Assembly (NCBI RefSeq): GCF_963259705.1 | Contig: NC_081849.1 | Location: forward strand, 54,780,093-54,844,092 | Origin: Myotis daubentonii | Taxonomy: Eukaryota; Chordata; Mammalia; Chiroptera; Vespertilionidae | Direction of reading: 5' to 3' | DNA: 64,000 nucleotides | Shown here: piece by piece, positions 1 to 8,806 of the stretch | Layout of the letters: each line of letters opens with the position of its first letter | Position numbering within the stretch: the stretch's first letter is position 1 | Notes under the pieces: model-generated | What the model saw: the letters and a program-made list of their open reading frames with translations, nothing else | Told to the model about the DNA's origin: nothing | The model's database searches: none | Translations under genes and position numbers: made by a program

Positions 1-814
1 CAGAAGTAAGGTTCAGTGAGTTGTGGAATTCTGATAGGACTGCTAACCAGCTGCTAAGTAGAAAATATGAGGAGAGCCCAAGGTTTTCACTGTGCCTACA
101 CTGTCATAAATCTTGATTCCTATGGCTCTTGTAACATTTATTTCAGAGTCCCTCTGTGCTTCGGATATTAACTCTCTCCCAGGATGTACATAGGTATTTC
201 TGAAATGAAGAAAGCACCTATCAGATCAGCATGGTTGAGTAACACGCCCAGACTCCCCTGTACAGTAAGTTGTGGGGTGTGGTGTTCAACCCCAGACATT
301 CCTGACCGTAGAGTGTGTTCACTTTCCAGAGAACCTCAGTGCTTCCCCTCAACATGTGGAGCAAGACAGCTCTGCATCCAAGTGGCTGATTTCATGAATG
401 GTCCTTCCCTTTTCATGTCTAATGCAGTTCTTTGACCCTCCCCCACCAGGTAGCATCCATTGGCTCCTCCTCGGTTAGCTTTCCCCTCTACTCAACACCT
501 CCCTTCCTTGAAGGCAAGGTACTATTTCCATTAAGAGATAAGTCCATGAAGAGCAGAATTTGTTCATAATAAAATAGCCTATTTTTGAACAAAGTATAAA
601 ATGAGGGGAAGCCTTAGCCAAAATATATTCACAGAGATCTCATCAATAAATCTTCCTTTGACTTTACAAGTCACTCACAGCTATGTAATTTCCCTGGAGG
701 GTTAACACTTCTTGCCACTATTTAGCTTAAACTGAATGTTTTCATCAATAGCTTTCCTTTAATCAATAAGCTGAGATGAGCTTTCCTGAGCAAAGACAGT
801 TGTTGTTGTTTTTA
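1..814. other. Unannotated unique sequence
   Basis: No repeat family, exon or RNA gene was recognised. The only frame of note (184-435, 83 codons) has ordinary non-coding character with no recognisable domain and no supporting splice pattern. Confidence 0.5.
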
Positions 815-1005
815 AGATTTTTTTTTATTGATTATCTTTAAGGGAGAGAGGAAGGGAGAGGGAGAGAGAGACATTAAGGTGAGAGCTAGATATCCATTGG
901 ATGCCTCCTGCGCACCCCCTACTGGGTTCAAGCCCACACCCTTTTGGCACGTGGGGCAATCAATACCCAGCCAACTGAACAAGACTGGCCGGGGCCCGAG
1001 TGAAG
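815..1005 (-). repeat. VES-type SINE, decayed
   Basis: Read on the minus strand it has the VES order: a tRNA-like head (the GGCCAGTCTTGTTCAG side), a middle with the GTAGGGGGTGCGC motif, then a pyrimidine-rich CTCTCTCCCTCTCCCTTCCTCTC tract and an A-rich tail, seen on the plus strand as the T run at 822-833. Many substitutions in the tRNA-like part make it one of the older copies here. No clear target duplication was found. Confidence 0.75.
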
Positions 1006-3434
1006 ATAAGTTTTAACGTGGGGTGGGGTAGGATGGTGGGCGTGGGAAGGAGGACATAGGCAGAGATGGGTGTTACTGTATTAGAAGTTCAGTTTTGGAG
1101 TAGAGGCTTTTCTAGGAAGAGCAGTTCTGGAACAATGCTATTTTCTGAACACTAGCTTTGCCAGAGGTTGGCAAACTCTGATGTGCCTTGAGAGCAGGTA
1201 ACATGAGACACAAGGAAGATGTCTGGTCTCAGTCTTGGAGATAAAATGTTCCCCAATGTGGGTTAAGGGCAGTCCCTGAACTCTGAAAATTGTTTGCATT
1301 CCCATCTTCCCCCACTAGTTTTCCCATAGCAAAAAGGCTTCCATCTGAGCACACTTTGTTTCATTCTAAGTCCTATCTGTCTTGGTGCGAAATTACTAGG
1401 TTGCCGTGCTACCCACTCAACCTGGCTTAGGAATTTTCTAGGGAGCATCATGGTGGCTCTCATGAAAGAAAAGTGCAGGACATGTAACTGGGCTCACACA
1501 AACTGGACGTTGGTTAGGAACCAACTGACTCTTTGTTTTCATCCTTTCTTGGGCCACAGGGACTCTTGTCTCAGCTTCTCCCTGGGAGTTAGCTGTATTC
1601 TTTGGTCTTCAGAGGCTAATTTTCGATAAACATTTCCAAAATTTCTGTATAGGAAGGGTTAGAGACAACATTCTCTGGTGGTTGTGGTGGGAGTGTAATG
1701 GGACTTGTACAGAAGATTTGAGCAAACGGTTTTTAATTAGGCTGTATGTTAATTTTGGATGAGATTATGGGGGGTTTAAGCCACCCCCTTGCACACCATC
1801 ATGCACCCCCTGCACTGGGCTGCCTGTGAGCATCCTGGCAGAGGACTCGAGGTGCCCTGTCAGCGTCCTGATTCCAAGTTCCTAGGCCAGGGAATATTGT
1901 CCCAGCTTCAGTTTCCATCTGGTAAAAAACACATCACATCGGCACTCAACCTGTTGTTCATTTTCCCTTCCTCTTCCTGCATGTTTCAGCCCAAATCAGG
2001 AAAAGCTGGCACAAGGTTGCAAGTGAACAGCTTTCACTTGAAAAAGCTTGGGGCTAATGCCCTCCTAGATGTTATCACCTTGGGATTTCTGGTTCGTACA
2101 TGTGGAAGGCAACGCATGTATCCTGACTTAGCATGGAAAGCAAAACAAAAGTGCCCATTGGGAGGAGCCCTCCCCAGATTCCCTGAACCAGACATCTCCC
2201 ATTTCCTTTGCTTAAGCTCATTTCCTGACACCCAGCCTTACGCCTGTCTGAACCCTTTTACTAGAGTTTACGAAAAAACAAGTGGTTCTCCACACGCCTC
2301 TTTGCACGCTGACATCATCTGCAGGAGGTCGTTTCTGAGACTTTCCTCTGTGTGAATTCTTTGATGTGATTAAATTTTATACACACGTTAATTTTAGAGT
2401 CGCTGTTCACTAATACTTTTGAAAGTCTAGAAATATAATTGTTGGCAAAATGATATGCCTTTTTATTTTCAGATTTTCTTCTTAACCACCAAACATTGAA
2501 CTCTTGCAGGCTTACTCCAAGGAAACTGTTTTCTTTCCTCTGTAGCTTCCGGCAGGAGAGCAAACTGATTTTTATTTTTTTAAATTTGTGTCAATGCATG
2601 AAGTTAATGTTGGTGATATGTTTAAGGATTTCTTTCAATAAGTTGGACATGCTTGACTCCTTTCTTTATTTCTTTCTTCTTTAGCCATGCTATTCTATGA
2701 TAATCATTCACCTAAATTTATTTCTTATAACATTAGACAATCATCTAGAACTCATTTTTCTGGGGTTTCTCTTTTAAATAAATAAAAGAAAACTTCTGTC
2801 TGAGTGTAGGTCAAAAAGTATGTGATCATTCAAAGCAAAACAAAACTAAACCACACACGCAGGCTACAGCTCTGGCCGGTTTCCAGGACTCCCTCAGCCA
2901 GACAATGGGTGGCTCTGGCTGACAGGCGGGAGGTGAGGAGGGGGGGTTGTCTTACCCTCTGTGGGGTGTCAGGACCCGAGCAAGGTCAGCAGCAGGTTGA
3001 GGCTGGGAATGGGATAGACCAATTGTTTTATAAATGGTTGGTGATAAATATCTGCATGGCCTGCTTCACTTAAACTTGCATTAAAAATGAATTACATTTA
3101 GTAGTGCATACTTAGAAATCTATTATACAAGTTTATTTCCCCCCCCTCTTAGAACTGTACAAACTAAACCATGGCCAATTTTGGAATAACTACAGCCAAG
3201 CAAGGGATGGCTTAGCAGGAAGCTAAAAATAGATGTGTTCCGTTAGATTTTCTGTCTTGTTTATTTAAAAAAAAAAAACTTGCCTGTGTATTTGGGATTA
3301 TAGTCTGAAGACTAAGTTAGTCAAATAAGATAATGAAAAATGCAAGGAATAGCATTTTCTTGCATAAAAAAAATTGCTGCTTTCTATATTTGGATTTCTG
3401 AATTCTTATGAGAGGATATTTTAATTTTTAAACA
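1006..3434. other. Unannotated sequence with one shared 40-bp block
   Basis: No exon or repeat family was recognised. A frame of 188 codons at 1789-2355 has no recognisable domain, and overlapping frames on the other strand are as long. The one notable item is 2996-3040, a block almost identical to the two flanks of the Helitron at 7463-7835 (described separately). Confidence 0.45.
2996..3040 (+). repeat. Copy of the pre-insertion (empty) site of the 7463 Helitron
   Basis: The 40 bases at 3001-3040 equal 7441-7462 joined to 7836-7853 with one mismatch. The second locus is interrupted between them by a Helitron. Similarity stops quickly outside the block on both sides. The parent repeat family is unknown. 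Confidence 0.7.
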
Positions 3435-3984
3435 TCCTATCTAATAAAAGAGAAACATGGTAATTGGCGTATGACCGCTACCCTTCCCATTGGCTAATCA
3501 GGGCGATATGCAAATTAACTGTCAGCCAAGATGCCGGCCGGCAGCCAGGCAGCTTGAAACTAACATGAGGCTTGCTTGCTTCAGTGATGGAGGAAACCAA
3601 CGTTCCCCACCTGACTTGCCGGCCTCTGAGCCTGCAGTTTGAAACATTGTAACAAATATAGAAGCTAAACAAAACCCCAGAAACCTGCTTTACTCAGCCG
3701 GGCTTCAGCCAGCCGGACCGCAACATTGTATCAAATACAGACGGTAAACAAAGGCCAGAAACCTGTTTTCAGCAGCCAAGGTCTCAGAGCTAAAGCTGTC
3801 CTAGAATTAAAATAAAAAGAAAAGAAAAAAGGAGCGGTTGGGAGCTTCAGTCACCCGTCAGCCTGAAAACGGCCCTCAGCCCCTCAGCCAGACTGGCCAG
3901 GCACCCCAGTGGGGACTCCCACCCTGATCCAGGACACCCTTCAGGGCAAACCAGCCAGCCCCCACCCGTGCACCAGGCCTCTAT
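3435..3984 (+). mobile_element. Nonautonomous Helitron (HeliBat type), upstream member of a tandem pair
   Basis: It starts with TC in TCCTATCTAATAAAAG right after an A, as HeliBat elements do, and ends in GTGCACCAGGCCTCTAT, where the expected CTAG terminus has become CTAT. The left arm of the usual 3' hairpin (TGCACGAA...TTCGTGCA type) is not visible, so its termination signal looks damaged. The interior (3500-3830) has no Rep/helicase coding and is AT-poor non-coding sequence with two diverged copies of a segment reading AACATTGTA.CAAATA. It directly abuts the next Helitron. Confidence 0.8.
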
Positions 3985-4670
3985 TCTATATAGTAAAAGG
4001 GTAATATGCCTCCCGGCACCAGGATCAGTGTGACAGGGGGCAGCACCCAAACCCCCTGATCGCCCTGCGGCTCTGTGTGTGACGGGGGCGGGGCTACAAC
4101 CTCCCTATCTGCCCTGCTCTGTGTGTGACAGGGTACGGAGCCCCAACCCCCCTGATGGGCCCTGCCTTGTGCATGACAGGGGGCAGCGCCCCAACCCCCT
4201 GATCCGCCCTGCTCTGTGTGTGACAGTGTACGGAGCCCCAACCTCCCTGATGGGCCCTGCTCTGTGCGTGACAGGGGGCAGTGCCCCAACCCCCTGATTG
4301 GCCCTGCTCTGTGCGTGACGGGGTGGCGCCGCAACCTCCCCATCGACCCTGCCTTGAGTGTGACAGCGGGCGGTGCCCCAACCCCCAAATTGGCCCTACC
4401 CTGAGCGTGACTGAGGGTGGCATCACAACCTCCCGATCCGCCCTGCTCTGTGCATGACAGGGGGCGGCGCCCCAACTCCCCAATCGGCCCTGCTCTGAGC
4501 TCGACCAGGGGCTGCACCTAGGGATTGGGCCTGCTCTCTGCCACCCGGGAGCAGGCCTAAGCCAGCAGGTCGTTATCTCCCGAGGGGTCCCAGATTGCGA
4601 GAGGGCACAGGCCAGGCTGAGGGACCCCCCTCCCCCCGAGTGCACAAATTTTTGTGCACCAGGCCTCTAG
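3985..4670 (+). mobile_element. Nonautonomous Helitron, downstream member of a tandem pair
   Basis: It starts TCTATATAGTAAAAGG immediately at the end of the preceding element and finishes with a near-perfect hairpin GTGCACAAATTTTTGTGCAC followed by CAGGCCTCTAG and a host T. These are the diagnostic HeliBat 3' features. There is no coding potential. The interior is mostly a GC-rich minisatellite (separate entry). Taken as one composite, 3435-4670 is flanked by A on the left and T on the right, the normal Helitron target. Confidence 0.88.
4016..4510 (+). repeat. Minisatellite of about 47-48 bp inside a Helitron
   Basis: Roughly ten diverged units contain CCCTGCTCTGTG, GTGACAGGG and CCCCAACCCCCTGAT. 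Unit starts I measured lie at 4112, 4160, 4207, 4255, 4302 and 4347, giving 45-48 bp spacing. Two alternating variants are visible (GGGCAGCG and GTACGGAG), which suggests a higher-order pair of units. The long frames across this stretch on both strands come from the repeat and are not genes. Confidence 0.85.
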
Positions 4671-4879
4671 TAACATATAAAACTCAGTTTACCATGTGTT
4701 ATTTCAGTTACTCCTCCAGGTAAACCTACAGTTCCTAGAATGTATAATCCACCAAGGTGGGGGCTTGGATTACTAATCATGGCATCCACAGACGCGGGAG
4801 AAGTCTGGCTTCCCAGCACCAACATGCAAGCCTCTCAGAAAGGGAAAGGGAGAAGAAATCACTTTCTGAAGTAGGACGT

Positions 4880-4934
4880 GCCAAAACTATGTTGGTGTTT
4901 CACATACATAATCTCATCTCCTAACACCCTCAAC
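4880..4934 (-). repeat. MIR fragment, left part (split by the retrovirus)
   Basis: Weak MIR-like sequence (CACATACATAATCTCATCTCCTAACACCCTCAAC) resembles the segment that precedes the MIR core when read antisense. The matching core is found right of the provirus at 7065-7250, so the retrovirus probably inserted into a MIR. Moderate certainty because of strong decay. Confidence 0.4.
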
Positions 4935-5556
4935 TGCCGGGGTCCAACCCCAGCGGGTCCAGGGGTCCCCAAAGGTGTGGACGGAGTCGGCGAAGAAGGA
5001 AGGGCATGGAGACAGTGTTCAGTTGATCTCTTGCCAGGCTCTGCCTCCAGGCTCCGAGGCTAGTCCCTGTCCAGGATCCTCCGGCATGCTCTCGCCAGCG
5101 AAGTTCTTCTGTCTCTAGAGAATGTTCTGTGTAGGTTCTGTGCCTAGGCTCTGTCTCTCTTGGTCCTGTCTTCCAAGCCCTGTGTCCTTAGTTCTGTGTT
5201 CTGAGTTCTGAGTGTTTCTGTCTTGTTACAACTGTATTTATACCAGTTGATTCAATCCTATCAATCTCTATTACAAAGGTTAGGGCGTTTCTTATCTCCA
5301 TTCCAGGGAGAAAAGATTATGTAGTTTAAGCATGATTGTTCGTAGTTAAAGGGATTAATTACCCGCCTGGCACTTAGTTGAGGGGTTTTATTCCCTCCCT
5401 AACTTCAGGGGAAAATCCCTACCTGGGGATTCAACCTTTCTTGGAGAGGTGACCTTGGTTAAAACACAGCGCCAAGAAGGTGAGCAAACATATTAAGAAC
5501 CGTATGCCATTTATGCCAGGTCCCTTGAAACAGCAAGGATGGACCGGCTCCCGGCA
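4935..5556 (-). repeat. 3' LTR of the class II provirus
   Basis: 622 bp, identical to the other LTR except at 4955 (G/A), 5331 (C/T) and 5435 (C/T), with the partner positions exactly 1508 bp away. Read on the minus strand it has a TATAAAT-type box (TGGTATAAATACAG) followed by an A/G-rich R-U5 region. Lacking a deleted region relative to its partner, it is complete. Confidence 0.93.
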
Positions 5557-5571
5557 AATTCCCCCTTTTTT
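5557..5571 (-). other. Polypurine tract of the provirus
   Basis: On the minus strand this reads AAAAAAGGGGGAATT and directly abuts the TGCCGG start of the 3' LTR. That is the position and composition expected for the primer of plus-strand DNA synthesis. Confidence 0.75.
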
Positions 5572-6422
5572 ATTTTTTAAAAGCAAGCATTAAAAAGAAA
5601 AACCTCAAATGCTCTCTTATATCCATTTTAAGAGTAGGATTGGCGCTTTCCGCTATTACCTGAGTCCTGATCTATCACCGCAGGGAGAGCTTGCCAATCC
5701 TGCACTTTCCCAGGGTAGAAAGGCTGCAGTGGGGTTAAGGATAAGGCTCCTTGGGCCTACCTTCTCCCATGCCTCTACATTTACCTTTCCGGCACCTTTC
5801 CTTCCTCAGAAAAGCATGGACGTATTTCTTGTATAAAATGTACCATCTGACTGGGAGTAACCTTAACTCCTCTGCTAGCAAGCATATGTGTTTAAAGATC
5901 AATACGGAGTCTTTTTTCTTTAGACTCAGTATGGCACATCTTCTTAATCTAAGAATCAATACAGAGTCTTCTTTCTTTGGACTCAGTATGGCACATCTTC
6001 TCAATCTAAGAATCAATACAGAGTCTTCTTTCTTTGGACTCAGTATGGCACATCTTCTCAATCTAAGTTCTGTACTATCCACCTTCTTACCCTACTTATC
6101 CTCTGTAGGGGGGTTTGCAGCACCCTGGTGGAGTCCTATCCGTCCTGAGTGTGGAGGTTCTCAATGGGGGGGGGGGGGCTTACCTATGGGAATCCTGTTC
6201 CAGGGATTCCCAAAGGTGTGGACGGAGTCGGCGAAGACTATCCACCCTCTTCCTATGGTGGAGTCCTATCCGTCCCGAGTGTGGGGTTCTCAATGGGGGG
6301 GCTTACCTAAGGGAATCCTGTTCCAGGGATTCCCAAAGGTGTGGACGGAGTCGGCGAAGACTATCCACCCTCTTCCTATGGTGGAGTCCGATCCGTCCCA
6401 AGTGCAGGGCGCTTACCTAGGG
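5572..6422 (-). other. Remnant interior of the provirus
   Basis: The minus (sense) strand has one frame of 115 codons (5735-6082). Its first half is three 19-residue repeats, each containing LRLRRCAILS and KEDSVLI; its second half is Lys/Arg-rich. I cannot assign it to gag, pro, pol or env, and it lacks zinc knuckles, protease or polymerase motifs. The frame is a product of the tandem DNA repeat at 5897-6067. Nearer the 5' LTR lie repeated leader units with splice-donor motifs. A 13-base G run sits at 6166-6178. Confidence 0.6.
5897..6067 (-). repeat. 57-bp tandem repeat, three units, in the provirus
   Basis: Units are 5897-5953, 5954-6010 and 6011-6067. The last two are identical and the first differs at a few positions. 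The period is a multiple of three, so frames on both strands stay open across all units. Confidence 0.9.
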
Positions 6423-6442
6423 GTCCCTGTTCGGGCGCCATA
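6119..6442 (-). repeat. Triplicated leader unit with splice-donor motifs
   Basis: A unit of about 123 bp occurs as 6119-6204 (partial), 6205-6327 and 6328-6442. Each carries CTTACCT on the plus strand (6179, 6302, 6412), which is AGGTAAG on the sense strand, a consensus splice donor. Two units also contain a 28-bp piece identical or nearly so to the U5 end of the LTR (6210-6237 and 6333-6360, matching 4969-4996 and 6477-6504). Only the unit next to the LTR keeps the primer site. The duplications probably arose by template jumping in reverse transcription. Confidence 0.8.
6423..6440 (-). other. Primer binding site, tRNA-Lys type
   Basis: The minus strand reads TGGCGCCCGAACAGGGAC, the 18-base complement of the 3' end of the tRNA-Lys used by many betaretroviruses and lentiviruses. 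It starts 2 bases after the CCCGGCA end of the 5' LTR. With the polypurine tract it fixes the orientation of the provirus. Confidence 0.92.
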
Positions 6443-7064
6443 TGCCGGGGTCCAACCCCAGCAGGTCCAGGGGTCCCCAAAGGTGTGGACGGAGTCGGCG
6501 AAGAAGGAAGGGCATGGAGACAGTGTTCAGTTGATCTCTTGCCAGGCTCTGCCTCCAGGCTCCGAGGCTAGTCCCTGTCCAGGATCCTCCGGCATGCTCT
6601 CGCCAGCGAAGTTCTTCTGTCTCTAGAGAATGTTCTGTGTAGGTTCTGTGCCTAGGCTCTGTCTCTCTTGGTCCTGTCTTCCAAGCCCTGTGTCCTTAGT
6701 TCTGTGTTCTGAGTTCTGAGTGTTTCTGTCTTGTTACAACTGTATTTATACCAGTTGATTCAATCCTATCAATCTCTATTACAAAGGTTAGGGCGTTTCT
6801 TATCTCCATTCCAGGGAGAAAAGATTATGTAGTTTAAGTATGATTGTTCGTAGTTAAAGGGATTAATTACCCGCCTGGCACTTAGTTGAGGGGTTTTATT
6901 CCCTCCCTAACTTCAGGGGAAAATCCCTACCTGGGGATTCAATCTTTCTTGGAGAGGTGACCTTGGTTAAAACACAGCGCCAAGAAGGTGAGCAAACATA
7001 TTAAGAACCGTATGCCATTTATGCCAGGTCCCTTGAAACAGCAAGGATGGACCGGCTCCCGGCA
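6443..7064 (-). repeat. 5' LTR of the class II provirus
   Basis: 622 bp, three differences from the partner LTR (0.48 %). It is followed on its outer side by the second copy of the CTCAAC target duplication (7065-7070). The low divergence shows a recent insertion, because the two LTRs are identical at integration. Confidence 0.93.
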
Positions 7065-7250
7065 CTCAACCACCCTCTCTTCGCCCCAGAGTTAGGAATT
7101 TTTATCACATTTTACAGATGAGCAAACTGAGGCTGAGATAAGACTTACCCATTCTTATTGAACATTTCTTTCCTCTATTTCATTCTAAAGCACAACACCA
7201 CAAAAATTATATGCTGCAAGTTGCACAGCTTCTAATTGGCAGATCTCGTA
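7065..7250 (-). repeat. MIR SINE, right part (split by the retrovirus)
   Basis: It contains the antisense MIR core TTTTACAGATGAGCAAACTG followed by AGGCTGAGATAAGACTTACCC and, further on, GTTGCACAGCTTCTAATTGGCAGA, resembling the MIR segment for AGGTCACACAGCTAGTAAGTGGCAGA. Decay fits an ancient mammalian element. Confidence 0.65.
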
Positions 7251-7462
7251 CATCTACCCACATGTTTCATTTCCAAGTACAGTCCTCTTTCTCCCAGATG
7301 TCACCTGTTTACTGTATTTTTTTTAAACCCATCATTTTATAGATATGGAAAAATAGGGAGACATCATTAATACTGGGCTGGATAGACAGAATTTAGGTTT
7401 CACCTTGGGAGGTCTGGCAAGGGCTTGGAAGGAAGATTGAGTCTGGGAATGGGATAGACCAA

Positions 7463-7835
7463 ACCTATATAATGAACGCCTAATATGCTAAGTGTCCGGT
7501 CATCCAGTCATCCGTTCAGCCAATCAAAGTGTAAAATGCTAATGATATGCTAAGGCCGCTCAACCGCTCGCTATGATGTGCACTGACCACCAGGGGGCTC
7601 AATGCAGGAGCTGCCCCTTGGTGGTCAGTGTGCTCCCATGGGGAGCACCACTCAGCCACAAGCCAGGCTCATGGCTGGCGAGTGCAACAGTGGTGGCAGG
7701 AGCCTCTCCCGCCTCTGTGGCAGCAATAAGGATGTCCCACTGATGGATATCCCCCGGGGGCTCCCAGACTGCGAGAGGGTACAGGCCAGGCGGAGGGACC
7801 CCCGCGTACATGAATTTTGTGCACTGGGCCTCTAG
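7463..7835 (+). mobile_element. Nonautonomous Helitron (HeliBat type)
   Basis: The element begins ACCTATATAATGAACGCC (canonical T replaced by A at the first base), contains CTAATATGC, ACTGACCACCAGGGGGC and CTCCCAGACTGCGAGAGGG, and ends GTACATGAATTTTGTGCAC (hairpin) plus TGGGCCTCTAG. Its flanks A (7462) and T (7836) rejoin to a 40-bp sequence present uninterrupted at 3001-3040, so the boundaries are known independently of family knowledge. No Rep/helicase coding is present. Confidence 0.93.
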
Positions 7836-7853
7836 TTGTTTTATAAATGGTTG

Positions 7854-8249
7854 TAATCCCTCCCAGTAAGATTACAAAGGGTAGGAAAACAGCATATATT
7901 CCCCAAATTGGCACAGCTAGCAGCAAGGTAGGAAAACAGGATCCAGTCTTTCAGGATCCCTGTGTTGCTCCTGCCTTGCCCACTGCTCTTTCTCTGTTGT
8001 GAAATACTCATTGTTTGAGATCTACTCCTTTGTCACCCTCCTCTTTTCTCTTCTCCTCATCCTTTAATGAGTAGCTGTCTACCCCAATCTTTTAAAGAAA
8101 AAACTAGGGCCTTCTGACTTGGGCTTGGAGCAAAGGGTGAGCATCTGGGGAGAAAAAGATTCCCAAGTCTTGTGCATCAACAACTTGTGTTGACTTGCAT
8201 ATCTGAGTTTCAATTTTAAGGGTATCCCAGTCACCTTACAAAACATTCA
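7854..8249. other. Unannotated sequence
   Basis: Ordinary unique sequence with no exon, repeat or regulatory pattern that I recognise. No frame here has coding character. Confidence 0.45.
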
Positions 8250-8257
8250 TTCTAGGG

Positions 8258-8491
8258 CAGTGATGGCGAAGCTTTAGAGCTCAGCGTGTAAGCATTTTGA
8301 AAAACCCTAACTTAACTCTGGTGCCATGTCACATGTAGAAATGTTTTGATATTTGCTACCATAGTAAAACAAAGACTTACATTTTTGATATTTATTTTAT
8401 ATATTTAAATGCCATTTAACAAAGAAAAATCAACCAAAAAATGAGTTAGCGTGTCACCTCTGACACGTGTGTCATAGGTTCGCCATCACTG
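8258..8491 (+). mobile_element. Nonautonomous hAT transposon (MITE)
   Basis: Terminal inverted repeats CAGTGATGGCGAA (left) and TTCGCCATCACTG (right) are exact complements. The flanks are TTCTAGGG (8250-8257) and TTCTAGGT (8492-8499), 7 of 8 matching, the duplication length of hAT transposases. The interior is AT-rich with subterminal GTGTCA/TGACAC repeats and no coding. Strand is arbitrary. Confidence 0.93.
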
Positions 8492-8727
8492 TTCTAGGTT
8501 ATTTCTAGCATATGAATGTGGCCAGGCCGGGGGAAGGCAGTGCTGATACATCAGGAAGAAAACACCACACACGGGGTAAGGCAGGCTGTTTTCTGTAAGT
8601 AACAGGCTCTACATGACCTAAGGAAAAAACAAAAACAACAAAAATTGTTGGCACAGTTCACATAAGTTTCTGTCTGTAACAAGAACAAAAAGAAATACTC
8701 TAATTTTCTTTTGCACACTTGTTAATT

Positions 8728-8806
8728 TTTTAATTTATTAAATTAATTGGGGTGACATTGGTTAACATGAACATATAGGTTTCAGGTGTAGTGTATACTT
8801 TGTTTC
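8728..8806 (-). repeat. L1 3'-end fragment, antisense
   Basis: TTTATTAAATTAATTGGGGTGACATTGGTTAACA is the reverse complement of the common LINE-1 3' UTR end seen in plus orientation at about 38190-38235. It is preceded by a T-rich stretch that would be the poly(A) tail. Strongly 5'-truncated. Confidence 0.7.

Larger units (their letters stand above)
4935..7064 (-). mobile_element. Class II (betaretrovirus-like) endogenous retrovirus, internally deleted provirus
   Basis: Two direct repeats of 622 bp (4935-5556 and 6443-7064) flank an 886-bp interior. They have TG...CA-type ends read as TGCCGGGAGC...CCCCGGCA on the minus strand. Both outer flanks carry the same 6 bases, CTCAAC (4929-4934 and 7065-7070), the duplication length typical of class II elements. 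A Lys-tRNA primer binding site lies 2 bases inside the right LTR and a polypurine tract lies beside the left LTR, so transcription runs on the minus strand. The interior is far too short for gag, pro, pol and env, and no retroviral enzyme motif is recognisable. It is a non-autonomous deletion form that would have needed helper proteins to move. Confidence 0.93.

Noticed and set aside
1789..2355. 188-codon plus frame as a possible gene or exon
   Set aside because: No recognised domain, no supporting splice or promoter pattern, and competing frames on the opposite strand.
4016..4510. CRISPR-like array
   Set aside because: The units are contiguous and diverged without unique spacers, in a mammalian Helitron; it is a minisatellite.
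3981..4645. Overlapping minus frames of 178 and 183 codons
   Set aside because: Both are products of the 47-48 bp Helitron minisatellite; GC-rich tandem repeats keep several frames open at once.
5751..6626. 291-codon plus-strand frame, the longest in the window
   Set aside because: It runs antisense to the retrovirus, is kept open by the 57-bp and 123-bp repeats, and continues into the LTR. No domain is recognisable.
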